DNA of 64,000 bases from Nansenia antarctica (Eukaryota; Chordata; Actinopteri; Argentiniformes; Microstomatidae). The notes beneath the pieces are model-generated. The model had not been told where the DNA came from. It was given only the letters and a program-made list of their open reading frames with translations, and made no database searches. The DNA lies in NCBI GenBank assembly GCA_963989245.1, contig OZ022341.1, forward strand, positions 57,789,128 through 57,853,127, written 5' to 3'. Of the stretch, positions 1-12,447 are shown in pieces. Made by a program: the position numbers and the translations under genes. Position 1 is the stretch's first letter, and each line of letters opens with the position of its first letter.

Positions 1-2572
1 TTTGAGGTTACACAATCTGAGTCAATCAATCACAATTTCATAAGTCCAATATTGGATAGTGCTGAGATTGCTTCAGGTAATCCAAATGAGAGTTTTATTT
101 TCCTCCAAATTTTTGGTGACTCTGGTCCATTCACCTAATTGAGTTTCCCTTAAGGGTACGTCAAGGAAGGGCAAGACCTTTGTGTATGTGAAGAGTCTTG
201 AATCCATGCTGTTAGAGGTTTTAACTGCGCAGCCCAAAAGTCATATCTTAGGTTCGGGAGTTTGAGCCCTCCATCTGGTTTAGATAGCTGCAGTGTTTTT
301 AGTCTGATTCTTGGGTGCCTTCCTTATCATATACATTTTGACATGAGCCCATCCCATTTATCAAATGTGGATTTGGAGATATCAATGGGTAGCATCTGAA
401 ACAGATAGAGAAGCCTAGGCAGCACATTCATGCATACACTCTGGATACGGCCCGACAAAGACAGGGGAAGTGCTGACCAGCGGTCTAGATCTTTACTGAT
501 ATTTTGGATTATGGATTATGTCATTTGCATCACTTAGGTTTTTTAACGATGAAGGGATTTGGATGCCAAGATATTTAATGCCATCCTTGGGCCATTTTAA
601 CTCAGTACCCGTAAGTGGAGATATGATCTTTTAAGTGTGGGATTGTTGTTGCATGTTCAGTTAGGTATGGAAGTACATCATCTGTGTACAATGATAATTT
701 ATGTTGCTCTTCATTTATTGTCAGTCCCTTTTATGTTGTTGCTGATGCTGATATGCTGATATGCTGATATCGAACAGCAGGGGTGACAGAGAGCACCCTT
801 GCCTGCAGCCACGTTCTAGTGCAAATCGGTCTGACAGAAATCCATTTACTTTAATGGCAGCTTGTGGGTTTGAATACAGTGTTTGAATCCATTTTATAAA
901 ATTAGGGCCAAATTGGAGTCGTTTCAAAGTTTGAAATAGGTATTGCCAAAATACTCTGTCAAATGCCTTGTGGGCATCTAGGGATAATATCATTGCTTCT
1001 TTCTCCTTAACTTTTGGGTGAGTCATTATATTTAGTAGTCTTCTGATATTGTCCCCGTAGTGTCTTCCAGTAATAAACCCGGTCTGATCAGGGTGAATCA
1101 TTTGTGTGATAATTTTGTTGATGCGTCTTGTCAGGATGGCTGGTAATATACGAAGGTCTGTGTCCAACAGTGAGATGGCCCTTTATAATTGGCGTTGGAT
1201 GGGGTCCTTGCCCTCTTTATGTATTACAACTATTGTCACCTCCCTCCACGAGGGGGGCATGGTTCCAGATTGTAATGCATGGTGCTATGCTTTTAAGTTT
1301 AACAATAAAAGATTTGTCAAATTCTGCAAAAGACATTGGGATTTCATCAGGTTGAGTGTTGAGTTATCAGTTTTTAATTTCTGGACTATATTAGATGCTT
1401 GCTGTTTTTTTGAGTCTTAATGCTAATAATCTACTTGCTCTGTTACTGTTTTCATAATGTTTTTGATTGGTAAATCTTACATTTCCCTCAATCTTTTCAG
1501 TGATTAGGCTATTAAGATCTCTACGTGTTTGGTTGAGAGCATTAAGTAGGCTGGGGGTTGGTGTCTTTTTATGTTGTTGTTCGAGCAGCCATAATTTATC
1601 CTTCAATTCAGATGTTTGTTTTGTGTTTTGCTTCTCTACTCTTTTTTTCCTCACTCGTAAATGAGATGATGCGACCTCTAATGTATGCCTTAGCACAGTC
1701 CCATAGAGTGAGAGGTGAAATTTCGGGTGAGGCGTTCATTTCTAGGTAGTACGTTAGTTGATAATGATATAATTCCTTATCATTTAGAAGTGATTTGTTT
1801 AATCCCCGTTGTTTGGTTTTTGGCCTGTGACCTGTGGCCTGTGACCTGTTTGGTATGTCCCATGATAATGCAAGAGGCGCAAGATCAGAAATAGTCATTG
1901 TTAAGATCTTTATGTTTTCTATCCTGTGTAGTTCTGCTTTGGAGGTAAAGAAATAATTGATTCTAGAATAAGAAGAATGTCTGTGTGAGTAGAAGGTAAA
2001 ATCGGGAATTTTCTTCTCCTGACATCAACTAGGCCTGACTCCATTAATAGGTGTTTAAGCATTCTACTCATTCTAGAAGTGAGACTTTTTGGAAGTAGGT
2101 TGTCTATCCATTCGCTGAGACATAACACAATTGAAGTCCCCTCCCAACAGTAGGATACCAGAGATGTGCTGTAGTGCTGTGTTAATAACTGTGCTAATGA
2201 AGTCAGGCTCATCCTCATTTGGAGCATAATTATGTTCATGAGGGATACATGTATTCCATCAATAGACCCATTTACTAGAATAAATCTTCCCTCAGTATCT
2301 TTGTGGACCGTAGTTGGTGTAAAATTAACCTGTCTGTGTATCAAGATAGATACTCCTCTCTTTGTACCTGATTGGTGTGATTAGTAAAATACTTTGTCTG
2401 CCCAGGATTTCTTTAGTTTCTCTAAAGTTGTTCCATGTCCGATAGGTGGGTCTCTCCTGCAGGAATGCTGTCTGGCAGTTCTCTCTTTTTAGCTGATTAA
2501 TGTTTTTTTCTTTCTCTTTATAGGATTGTGAAGACCTTTGATATTATAGCTTATAACCTTAAGTGATCCCAT
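1..2572 (-). mobile_element. Decayed L1-like LINE, ORF2 (endonuclease + reverse transcriptase), cut by window edge
   Basis: Minus-strand remnant of an L1/Tx1-type retrotransposon ORF2. It starts with Met near 2572: reading down, residues such as SYNIKGLHNP match the N-terminus of the L1 apurinic-type endonuclease. Further endonuclease segments lie at 2344-1919, the linker at 1898-1391 (LLEQQHK, TRRDLNSLITEK, RFTNQKHYE), and the reverse transcriptase at 1167-721, with FITGRHYGDNIRR, LSLDAHKAFDRV and the GCRQGCSLSPLLF motif. The catalytic box reads YTDD at 688-677, where fish L1 usually has YADD or FADD. Several frameshifts and a small deletion between about 721 and 700 break the reading frame, so it is dead. 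The 3' part of the element lies beyond base 1. Family assignment is confident; the exact clade is not. Confidence 0.88.
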
Positions 2573-5500
2573 AGTTTAGAGTAAGAATTAGAGAGAGTCT
2601 TAATTTGACCCTTGAGTATGGTCGGGGCATGGAGAGGCAGGTGAATAGGAGAAAGTTAAGAGTGGTATGTAGTATACAGTGTCTATGTGAGTGATTGTCT
2701 GAATGTGGGTGTGTAGGTGTATGAAGGGTGGGTATGGGTAGGACATGTGGGGGAATTGGGGAGCATAAACAAGGAAAAAAAAGTAAAATACAAATATAAA
2801 TAAAATTGCAAACTAAAGTTACAGCATTGTGTGTAGAATAGATAGTATCTGAAAGTACAGCAGTATAAGCATCATAATGTTTAAACAACAACATAAGACT
2901 TTCGTTTTGGAATATGGGAGAACATCAATCTCCCTGTTGCACTTATTCTTCCAGTAGGATCCCTGGGGAACAGTGGGATCTGGACATTTAAAAAAAAAGG
3001 ACAAAAAGTTGGATAATCCAGATACTCAACCGACATGAGTGTCTGGACAGTCTTTTGGGACAAGGTCCCAGGCTGCAAGTCAGAACAGGCAGCTATGCCA
3101 ACAGTCTCTGAAAAGTGTTGGCCTCAGAATGGCCCTCAACACTGGCCTTGAATGCTGGCAATGCTGTAAAAACCAAAGTAAGATTCAAAGAAAACATACC
3201 GCATTCTGTCCTCCGCTACAACAATACAAATACAAATACAAACTTTGTAAAAAAAATGTGTTTAGACCAAATTACACATGCTGTCGATGAGTAATACGGC
3301 TTGTTTACCTCAGCTGCTTTGGGAATTATATACTTTCTTCAGAGCCTTAATGAAGAGGTTGCACAACATGTAGTGATGTCGATGAATTAAGATGTTATCG
3401 GTGCTGTATTCTTTAGAGAGGCCTGTTTGATTAACATTATGAGTTTGACTACTGCACTACTGCTTGCCCTCCAGGCTCGAAGAGAGCTTCTCGGAGTGAT
3501 GTCAGTGGGCACCAGTCCATCTGCAGACTCTCGGCGGGGTTCTGAGCTCTCCCCAGGTTTCAGACTTTCAGACACAGTATCCTGCCAGGTCTCATCTGCT
3601 GCCCCCTGTGTATCAGTCATAATGCCACCCACCCCCCTTCCTGCCTTCCTGCCTTCCCGCCTTCCCAGCATACGATCCCCAGTGAATCTGCCCAGGCTGG
3701 TACTCCCACAATACAGCAAATCCACTCTGTCTTAAACAATAGAGTGATATACAAGCCAGATATACAGTATGTTCCTGTCATGCTTTTGGACACATTAGCG
3801 TCATGGCACTCCTAAATTGACATTGAATCACTTTTTAAAGGACAACTTGTTTCTTTTCTGGTTGTTTCTATAAGCCCTCTGTGATTTATGAGTGCCTCAG
3901 TAACAGGGGACCCAGTGGAAAATGGTGCAAACAAACATACATTACACGTAACATCGTTATGGACAGCCTTTTTCCACAAATGCATTAGATTCGGGTATTT
4001 GAACCACTTGTGTTCATCATTTTCATCACCCTATGAAAAGTGAACAGAGATGAGAACAGAGAACAGAGACCGCTGTTGCTAGGGTTGCCACTTCCACTGC
4101 AGTGTCCACTCCAGGGAACCAAAAATGCAAATTTTACTACAATACTCATCGACAACTCTGTGCTCATTAACACCCTGCTGAATCCCAGATCACTCTCCAG
4201 TTTTCTGAAATTCAGTGCGAGTTTTTTCTTCCTGAATCATCAATCTCCCCACCACACTGCAGAAAGAGGTGGTTATCATGCAGGAGACTTTGTGAGGCAA
4301 GACATAGTGGGGGCAGGGGGGTGTTCAGAGGTGTATGATTGAAATGGACTGCTTTTCTGCGAAAGGGAGGATCGACTGCCTGCACTCATAATGGATGCCC
4401 TGAGTACTTGCAAACGAAAAGAATCACTTACGTCTTGGAAAATGGACTTAGTTTGGAAAATGGACTTAGTCCACTGAGAATGAGGTCATGCTTAGTTTGG
4501 GATACATGTAAAGTGGTAGGCTATGTTGTTATGTTGACGCAGAGGGACAGTGATAGCAATACTCAATTCACAGTGAGATGACAGACTACCAAGCCTCTCT
4601 TTCAATGGATCAAATTATGTGAGTCTGTTCATTATTGCACATTTTCTGCCCGTGTGTCTGAAGATGTGTGGTTGATGAGAATTGTCTTATTAAATCCATC
4701 CGTCAAAAAATTATCCCCCTACTGCTTTATACTGTGTAACCTGATTTAACACCAGGCCAGGAAGTAGTTATGTAGTCCTGTCTGCATTACTTAAATGGGA
4801 AGGCTCCGTGCCTGCTTCTGAGGGCAAGTCACATTAGGCATGAAAGTAGCACTCGGCAACAGCCCCGTGGACTGACTGGAATATCAATCTATCCTCTCTG
4901 CCTTTGATGAAGTCCCTGCACCTGAATCTCTAAGAGCCATGAGGTGAAGCTGGAGCAGGGAAAAATAAGAGGGCTTCTTGGTAAGCAAAGTGCATCATTT
5001 CACTGCAGGTATTCTGAGAAATCTCAGGTATGGAAACATAATGAGCCCAGAACAATGTTGTGTTCTGAATGCTGCCCTTGTAATGTGCATTGTATGCTCA
5101 GAAAAGCCTACATGTATGCATGATTTTTGCACAGCTGTCATGGGTTTCAAAGGTTTTTGTTTGACGGTTTCTCTCTCAAGAATGATTTGTTCGTAGTATG
5201 TGATTGTGTGCATGTCAGCAACACATCCAATTTCGAAATGTAGCAAAAAAAATAATTGGGCCATGTTTCATGTTTTTTTATTTTTTATTTTTTATTTATC
5301 TACTCTGTCGAAAAACGTATTTCCTTCTAAGATTTAATTTGATTTAATTTGAATCTTAGTCTTGCAGGGGAACTCTGCCACTGAACCAAGACCACAACAA
5401 GAGCTTCCTTTTCTATTTGCTTGTCTCTCTGGAGAATAAGGTGGTCCCCTGCCTGACAGACCAAGAGCAGTGCTCACACACCAGGTCCTTGGGGCTGCTT

Positions 5501-5641
5501 TTACACGCTCCAGAGAAGATTGAGTCTTTGAAATGTGAATAAGGTATCACAACCCTTTGGGAGATGTGTAACTTTGGTCGTGGAAAGGAAGGGTTTGGTA
5601 GTCCGTTTCCAGACACCAGGCATGCTTGTTTCATATATATA
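2573..5641. other. No gene recognised; probable rngtt intron or upstream DNA
   Basis: No exon, RNA gene or named repeat could be supported here. Open frames of 60-112 codons occur on both strands, but they overlap each other, lack protein-like composition and match no family I know. There are short AT-rich runs (5270-5350) and a 19-bp direct repeat near 4440-4475. Confidence 0.5.
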
Positions 5642-7065
5642 CAGTGATGCTTGAAAGTAGGTGAACCCCTTGTTCAATTATAGATGTTTTTAGTTTTCAC
5701 CATGAAATCTTTATTTAATCAGAACCAGTCTTTTTCATCTGACTTAACAGGTTTATATTTACCAATTCCATATGTTGGTTTAGAGGGAATCATGTTTGTA
5801 GTAGAAAAATAAATGATAAAGAAATGAGTGCAGGTGCAAAAATAAGTGAACCCCAAGTTGCATTGGTTAAATCAAGTAGGTAAGTAGAGTAAATAATTGG
5901 GTACCAAATGAACCAGTTGAAGCAGAGATATTTAGGAAAGAGTTTGGGTGGGACTCTGATAAATAGAGATAAGAAACCTGGTCAGTTTTGTGTTATCCAT
6001 ACAGGTGAATGCAAAACACACCATGCTGAGAGGAAAGGAGATCTCAGAGGACATTAGGAAGAGGTTAGAAAGAGCACATCAGTCTGCGGAAGGCTATATA
6101 AGATTTGAACTCCATTAGTCCACTGTGAGGCAAATCATTTACAAATCGATAGCATTTAACATGACAGCAACTCAGCCTAGAAGTGGACACCCTTCCAAAA
6201 TATCCCAAAGAGCCACAAGAAAAATAACAAATCAGGTAAAAACCAACCCAAACATAATATTTAGAGATTTGCAGACCTCCCTTGCTGCATCTCAGGTAAC
6301 TGTGCATGCTTCAACAGTAAGAAGAACACTAAATCAAAATGGCATTCGTGGAAGAGTTGCTAGGAAGAAGCCTCTGCTGTTAAAAAATAACCAAACTGCC
6401 CTTCTTAACTTTGCTGGAGACCATCTGGACATGCCTGAAGGTTTCTGGAAGTCCATTCTCTGGACAGATGAGTCCAAAATGGACCTTGTGGTCTCAATCA
6501 AATCCACAACATTTGGCGAAAACCCAACACTGCCTACCACCAAAAGAACCATATCCCAACAGTCAAGCATGGTAGTGGGAATGTCATGATCTGGGGCTGC
6601 TTTTCCTCCTCTGGACCTGGCAGACTCCACATCATTAAGGGAACCATGAATTTTGAGGTATACCAGGAGATTTACAGCATGGAACCAGGAACGAGGAACT
6701 AATATTTGAACAGAACCATCAATCAAGGAGCTAAAGCTGGGCTGAAAATGGGTCTTTCAACAAGACGACCCAAAGCATTCAAACTAATCTACCAAAGAAT
6801 GGCTCAGGATAAAGAAGATTTGTGTTCTGGATTGGTCGTCAAATTCAGACCTAAATCCAATTGAGATGCTGTGGCAGGACTGTTGTCAGAGATGTCAGAG
6901 ACTGATTAGTGGATATACGAGACCTTTACTCCAGGTTATTGCTGCTAATGGAGGTGCCATACGCTATTGAATGAAGAGGTTCACTTATTTTTGCACCTGG
7001 ACTAATTTCTTTATAATTTAGTTTTCCTACTACACGCATGATTCCCTGTAAACCAACATATGGAT
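5642..7065 (+). mobile_element. Tc1/mariner transposon copy 1, right end lost
   Basis: The left end CAGTGATGCTTGAAAG follows a TA dinucleotide (5640-5641), as expected for Tc1 insertions. Sequence inside matches, in opposite orientation, the copy at 28245-31452 up to about 7065. There a SINE replaces the expected right terminal repeat. A transposase relic lies inside. This copy lacks one inverted terminal repeat and has a broken transposase, so it should be immobile. Confidence 0.9.
6125..6930 (+). pseudogene. Tc1 transposase relic (frameshifted)
   Basis: Relic of a DD34E cut-and-paste transposase. The frame 6125-6589 holds the N-terminal DNA-binding region (TQPRSGHPSKIS, then a second helix-turn-helix around STVRRTLNQNGI) and the first catalytic Asp in ILWTDESKMD. 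After a frameshift near 6585 the protein continues as VMIWGCFSSSGPG. Further frames carry the second catalytic Asp region (QQDDPKHSN near 6760-6786) and the third catalytic residue in LNPIEMLWQD near 6852-6880. All three catalytic segments survive but in different frames and with stops between them, so no active enzyme is made. Confidence 0.88.
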
Positions 7066-7233
7066 TAAATGGTAAAAGGACTGCACTTATATAGTGCCTT
7101 TATCCAAATTGCTTTACAACAGCCTCTCATTCACCCATTCACACACACACCAATGGCGGCAAGGTCAGGACACTTCGACATGTGGCCAGTCATCATTAGA
7201 CGGCGGCTCTACCTCCTGCGCCACAGCCGCCCC
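7066..7233 (-). mobile_element. tRNA-derived SINE-like repeat
   Basis: Read on the minus strand it starts GGGGCGGCTGTGGCGCAGG, resembling a tRNA A-box region. It ends in the fish-wide body whose + strand reads ggactgcacttatatagtgc, followed by the cattcacccattcacacac stretch. It abuts the broken end of Tc1 copy 1, so it or an associated deletion removed the Tc1 right end. AT repeats follow at 7234-7290. Confidence 0.6.
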
Positions 7234-7717
7234 TTAAAATATATATTTATATATATTTATATATATATATTTATATAAAATCATACAGAATATATGTATA
7301 TAAAACAAATATTATAGCTGTTTATTTGTTTGTTCTTTACATCCAGTCAAGTTCCATCATCACCATTAACATCATTGAAGTGTGAAATTCTCCATCAAGA
7401 AATTTAGATTATGTCTCATTGTTGTGGGATGAATATTTTGCGTGTGATTTTATTTACATTTGAGAATGATCTGTGTAATGATATGATATTCTCAAGTCAA
7501 GCCCCTTGCCGAAAGCGACAGACTCAGTTGTCCCCACAGAGTTGATTTGCACATTACTGCATTTTAATCAGACTGTCACACCAGCTGTGGTTGTGATATG
7601 AATTCAAAGCTAATTTAATTCAAAGTTAATTGTACATTATTTATTGAATGTGTTGACTATCAAGATTCTTAAACACTCTCACTTCAGTGCCACCTCCTGA
7701 TCTGTTGTCAGCTCAGA

Positions 7718-7719
<2 letters not shown>

Positions 7720-7784
<65 letters not shown>
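7720..7784. repeat. (GA)n microsatellite
   Basis: An uninterrupted AG dinucleotide run of about 64 bases. Confidence 0.98.
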
Positions 7785-7786
<2 letters not shown>

Positions 7787-8172
7787 TGTAAGTTTTTCAC
7801 ATGCATAATAGGTGGTTATCACCTTCGCCTTATTACATCTGGTACACTGGGTCAGGGTTGACCATTTATATTGCTTTGCTTAATGGAAAAAGGCTGAAAC
7901 GTGTGGGTGCCATAAACTACCTACAGTACATGAGTTGGTATGCAGTGTTATCTCAAAACTGTTGCAGCTATTTGATTAATACTTGGGTTTGCCATATCTG
8001 CTTATTCAAATACTGTACTTCAGGCTTTTCCATGAATGTCATTATGCATTCCATGTGTTAAGCCCATCCATCTTAATGGAGCAGGATGGTTGAGTGTTAA
8101 GTAGGGAGCGTTTCTTCAGATGTGATTGGTTTTGGTAGCATGGCCTACCGTTACGTGCACATGCGTGTTACA

Positions 8173-8380
8173 ATTTGCCATTTAGCAGACACTTTTAATC
8201 CAAAGCGATTTACAATTACAAATTACAGGGACATTCCCCCCGGAGTAACTGAGGGCTAAGTGCCTTACTCAAGGGCACACTAGTGGTGGTGTGGTTTCAG
8301 ACAGGATTTGAACTCACAACCTTCCAATCACCAGTCCAACTCACTATCCACTAGACCACCACTAGACCACCCACTACCCC
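8173..8380 (-). mobile_element. tRNA-derived SINE, minus orientation
   Basis: The minus strand reads tRNA-like: a GTGGTCTAGTGG A-box-like start and a B-box GTTCAAATCC (complement of 8304-8313). The body follows with GTGCCCTTGAGTAAGGCAC and ends at the fish motif TTGGATTAAAAGTGTCTGC, then AAATGG. The same family lies on the + strand at 26616-26822. A short duplicated tract (ctagaccacc) sits at its 5' end. Confidence 0.75.
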
Positions 8381-8634
8381 GTACTGGTAGGTTGCAGGGA
8401 GAGGGAGAGCTAGGAAGGCATGCTCATCAATCAGCCCTCTACCGACTCCCAGGTATGATTCTTCATTGTGTGTTGATATGTGAAATGAGCCTGGACGTGC
8501 GACAGTGAACCATGGTCTCCAGCAGAACATGCCCTGATTCTATCACCCCCGACGCACACTCCCTCATGGGTGAGACACACGTCTCTTTTCGTCATTTGAG
8601 TGTTTGTGTCTTAGAGTTCAGCGGTAGTCATTCA

Positions 8635-8636
<2 letters not shown>

Positions 8637-8684
<48 letters not shown>
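8637..8684. repeat. (CT)n microsatellite
   Basis: A CT dinucleotide run of about 48 bases. Confidence 0.97.
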
Positions 8685-8689
<5 letters not shown>

Positions 8690-9549
8690 CCTGATGGATC
8701 TCCTAATGGGGCTGTGTGGTTTCATCTACTCCTCTGCAGGCCTACCAGGTCAGGCTTTGTGCCTGTTGACTTAAGCGGTTTAGCATGAAGGCATGGTTGT
8801 AACCCCCCCCCCTCCCCTCTCTCTATGGTAGCGCTCCAGGGGACTTCCTATACAGAGGTTGGGTGCGTCGGTGGAGGTCCTCCTACATGTTGTTGCCTCA
8901 CAAAGACAGACACAGTATTTATTTCTCCGCCTCACTGTTGCCGTCCGCCAAGTCGATATGAAAGTCGAATGATCCGAAAGACTCGTTCTCCTCCCAGGGT
9001 GCTATGATGCTGCTCTACAGTCTAGTCTCTCTGTACTGTTTCAGAATAACTATTGTTTTCTGACAAGAGCAGTACGACATTTTTTTAATCTACTTTCGTC
9101 TATTTCCCCCTGTCGTATTTGTTAATTGAGTCCATGCAGAAAAGCGTCCATGCTGAAAAGCGTCCATGCTGAAAGGGGCTTGCTTATTTGTTTTCCCGCG
9201 ACGCCGTCTTTGTGTCTTCGCAGTGTCGGACATGAAACGAACGGGGTCCCAAATCAATTGTGCATCAAGGTAATGACATTTGGCAAGGGCAGGCGTGTGA
9301 GCTCTTTCAGATTAAAGTGCAGTTGTTAGGTGTGTCTCTAATCATCAGAGCAGATGAAGCCTAGCATCTCCTGCACATCAGATGTGTCTGGGCTGATCTC
9401 CGCCCAGACGCTTGTTCACAGCCTCCTAATCTCCTCTCTCAGCCGCCCTCTCTCAGTGCTGCTGAAGCGTCCGTCTGAAGCGCTCTCCGTCTCCTAGATA
9501 CAGGCGCAGACAGGCAGCTTTGCGGAACGTTCGATGAAATGACATAACC

Positions 9550-9678
9550 TGATTAGTATTACTGTTTTGAGTGTACAGTAAAACCGTTGCTCAATGTTGT
9601 ATGACAAAACAACTTACCATGATTAGTATTATTGTTTTGAGTGTACAGTAAAACAGTCACTAAATGTTGTATGACATG
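9550..9678. repeat. Two-copy tandem duplication, 70-bp offset
   Basis: The block beginning gattagtattactgttttg at 9551 recurs at 9621 with few changes, each copy ending in atgttgtatgaca. It is a local tandem duplication with no coding sense. Confidence 0.85.
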
Positions 9679-10218
9679 ATATGACAGCTACTATATGTAT
9701 GAATAGTTCCAGCTCTCTCTCTCTCTCTCTCTCTTGGTACGTGTGAAACCTGATCTTTCTCCGCTAATGCAGTAGGCTGCTTATTGTATGGAGTAATGCC
9801 ATTTTCTGCCAGTCAACCCATTTACAACGCATATTAAAGCACTTAAGTATAGCACATTCTGGGTTATTGCTCGAGACAAATAGAATACAACATTAAAAAC
9901 AATGTTTGATTCCATTTGTTTTCGGTGGCATTACTCAATAGCTCTCTGAGTCATTCCCTGTGGATAGTCAGTGTTCAGACTCGGGGCGATGTGGCATTTG
10001 AGGAGATTTTAACAGCCTTTTTACTTCCACCACCTGTGATGGAATTTTACATGTCACTACCCGGTGCTGACTTTTTTCTGCATTTTAAAATAAAAAGCAA
10101 TTAAAAATGCTGCCTTGCTAAATGTATTTCTTTTCACTTATTTTGTACCTTTTTATTTCTTTTTTTATATTTCTAACCAAATGTAACTATAAAAAGTATT
10201 ATTTCTCACCAAATGTAA

Positions 10219-10735
10219 CTATCATCCTGTCTATCCCAAGATGGCCGCGCGCTTAAGGGCTCTGCACACAGCGTGCGATTTCTGTTGCGCGTCAAAGTTC
10301 CATTTTGAAGTTTGAATGGAAGTCTATGAGAACATCGCATTTACCCACACACGGCCCCGATTTTAATCGCACGGCGAACATTCGATTCCATTCATTTGAC
10401 AGTGCGACAAAACTCGCACGCCGTGTGCTTTGTCCCATTCAAAATGAATGGAATCGAATGTTCGCCGTGCGATTAAAATCGGGGCCGTGTGTGGGTAAAT
10501 GCGATGTTCTCATAGACTTCCATTCAAACTTCAAAATGGAACGTTGACGCGCAACAGAAATCGCACGCTGTGTGCAGAGCCCTTTAGTCGCCGCAGCTGG
10601 GGGGGCTACCACACTGGTGTTTCATTGTGTTTTTAAGAACATTTGTATGTTCACTTTTTTTTTTGTACTTCCTAAATTTCGTTGTTTGGTACCTGTACTG
10701 TAGCAATGACAAATAAAGTCCATTCCATTCCATTC
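10219..10735 (+). mobile_element. LINE 3' end with short tandem tail, split by a MITE
   Basis: After the MITE (10256-10583), the stretch 10587-10735 reads aatttcgttgt, tggtacctgtactgtag and caatgacaaataaag, then (attcc)n. The same 3' end, with an (attc)n tail, closes the L2/Rex1-type LINE at 55600-55672, so this is a 5'-truncated copy of that family. The few tens of bases before the MITE (from about 10219) probably belong to the same copy. Confidence 0.72.
10256..10583. mobile_element. Near-perfect palindromic MITE (TTA target duplication)
   Basis: Two arms of 142 bp (10256-10397 and 10442-10583) are reverse complements with one mismatch that I can see. They are separated by a 44-bp spacer and start AGGGCTCTGCACACAG. 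TTA lies directly outside both ends (10253-10255 and 10584-10586). A 3-bp TTA duplication with long terminal inverted repeats fits the PIF/Harbinger group, but there is no transposase to confirm it. The open frame across the arms (10305-10547) is a by-product of the palindrome. Confidence 0.85.
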
Positions 10736-10827
10736 CATCCATCTGACTTGTTAAAGGTGTGTTTGTGTACCCTTACTATTAGCCACTGTTCTAATACTCT
10801 CTCCTTGATGACCCTCTGCTTAGCTTT

Positions 10828-10830
<3 letters not shown>

Positions 10831-10872
<42 letters not shown>
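10831..10872. repeat. (CT)n microsatellite
   Basis: A CT dinucleotide run of about 42 bases. Confidence 0.97.
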
Positions 10873-10874
<2 letters not shown>

Positions 10875-12378
10875 TGTGTGGAGGGCTGTTCAATAGCCTG
10901 ACTGGCTCCTAGACTGCCATAGGCGCCTAGACCACCTTTAAGGGCCCCTGCCACCACATCTCATCAGGGGCATCACTGATCCAGCCAGCCTGCATGTCTC
11001 ACCACATGCCGCTACGCCTTTTCTATGAGCACAGTAACAACACATTAAGAAATGTTTATTTTCTAAACCTAGCCTAGCTCTGTTATTGTTTATGGACAAT
11101 GTACTGCATAACAAAGTGCAAAACTAGTTTTCTATCTATTACATGGGACAATAACCTCCCCCACAGATACTAGTTGTTGTTGTTGTGTCCTGTTGTGTAC
11201 ATGTTATGTCCTGTTGTGTTAATAAAACTATTAACCATAAATACATTTTAAAAACTAGCCTAGCTGAATTGGCGATGTCCAGAGTAAAGAATTCAGTCTC
11301 GCATTCATTTTTTTGGCACTCTGTTCAGAATTGTAAATACAGCTCTGAAGTGCATGAGACGAGATAAGAAAGGGGAGGGGTTGAATCTTTAAGAAAGGTT
11401 CAAGCTAAAGAAACTGTATTAAGAAAAATAAATAAAACGGTGTCAACTATGTTGTGAACTTTTTGCCTTTTCTGCCTTGTTAGCTGGTATCACTGTTGGT
11501 CTGTCATGAGACTCAGCCCACGGCGTTTCATTCAGACCGCTGACCTCGACTGGCTGCCCCTCATTGTCTGCTCTCTATCTCAGCACACAATAGCCTGAGA
11601 CTATTAGTGCCGTTTCTTTACTGCCGCAGTGGAACACGAGTCCTTTGATGTGGCGATTCGCTTATGCTGTAAAGCAGCCTACAATCATATTACTTTAAAT
11701 CGAAAAACTGTGCTTTGCAGCTCTGCAGTGACAGTAAGTCTCTGATAAAACTCCCAATCCCGAACATGTTCTTGACCATAAACTATGTTCCTGTCAGAAC
11801 AGGGTTGTAGATTAACTGTAGTGTGTGTACAGCCTTATCTGCGAGGGAATGCGCCGGTTCTACTGGATAGAAGCTCCCTCTCCTGGGATCTCTCAATTGC
11901 TGAACCAATATGGTTCTGCAGATTCTCTTCCCTAACAACATCTGTCTTGCCGTCACCGGTAATTGAGGAGATGAAGCCTCTCTATTCTAGCCATCAGGAG
12001 CCTAGCGATTCATCCACTATTTCTGTCTTTTTTAAGCATTCAAATTACACTCATTGATGCATCAGCCAAGCCTCATCAATCACAGAGATACGTGCTTGAT
12101 ATTGTGTTACTTTATAGTAATGGCTGTTGATGATAAGGACAAGACGATAGTGGCATACAGAAATATGTAATATATTATATGTAATATATTCATAATATGT
12201 ACTTCTATGTTGTAATTCGGTCCTCATTTATTTTGTTATCAATGCATTCTTACAGAAGCCATGGATTCCCGTGTAGAGATTGCATTTGTATTCATACCTC
12301 CAGCCTTTTATGCTCCATGTGTTGCGTGTCCTGTCTATCTCTTCTGTGCTGACGCTGCGTCTTTGTTGTGTTTTTCAG
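10873..12378. other. Intronic or upstream DNA, no gene recognised
   Basis: I searched this stretch for the rngtt exon that should precede 12379 and did not find one, so that exon is probably upstream of the window. AT-rich short repeats occur at 12165-12205. Confidence 0.5.
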
Positions 12379-12447
12379 CTATTGGAAGGCAGCTTCACCT
12401 CCCAGGTCAGCCATGAGGTTGATGGGCTTATCTTCCAGCCATGCGGG
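12379..12447 (+). CDS. rngtt: rngtt exon (motif IV)
   Basis: Twenty-three codons, phase 0 at both ends, read LLEGSFTSQVSHEVDGLIF and then QPCG. DGLIF is guanylyltransferase motif IV, part of the nucleotide-binding pocket. The acceptor is tttttcag (ending at 12378) and the donor gtaagt (from 12448). It is too short to stand out as an open frame; identity rests on the protein match and on joining in frame to the exon at 25473. Confidence 0.95.

Noticed and set aside
3387..3735. Overlapping frames of 112 (minus) and 102 (plus) codons
   Set aside because: They cover the same bases on both strands, have low-complexity composition and match nothing I know. Probably chance.
10305..10547. 80-codon open frame
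   Set aside because: It lies wholly within the palindromic MITE arms and mirrors itself; not a gene.
1..12378. The rngtt exon just upstream of 12379
   Set aside because: I looked for coding sequence matching the region before motif IV on the + strand and found none with proper splice sites. It probably lies upstream of the window, although a very short exon could be missed by eye.
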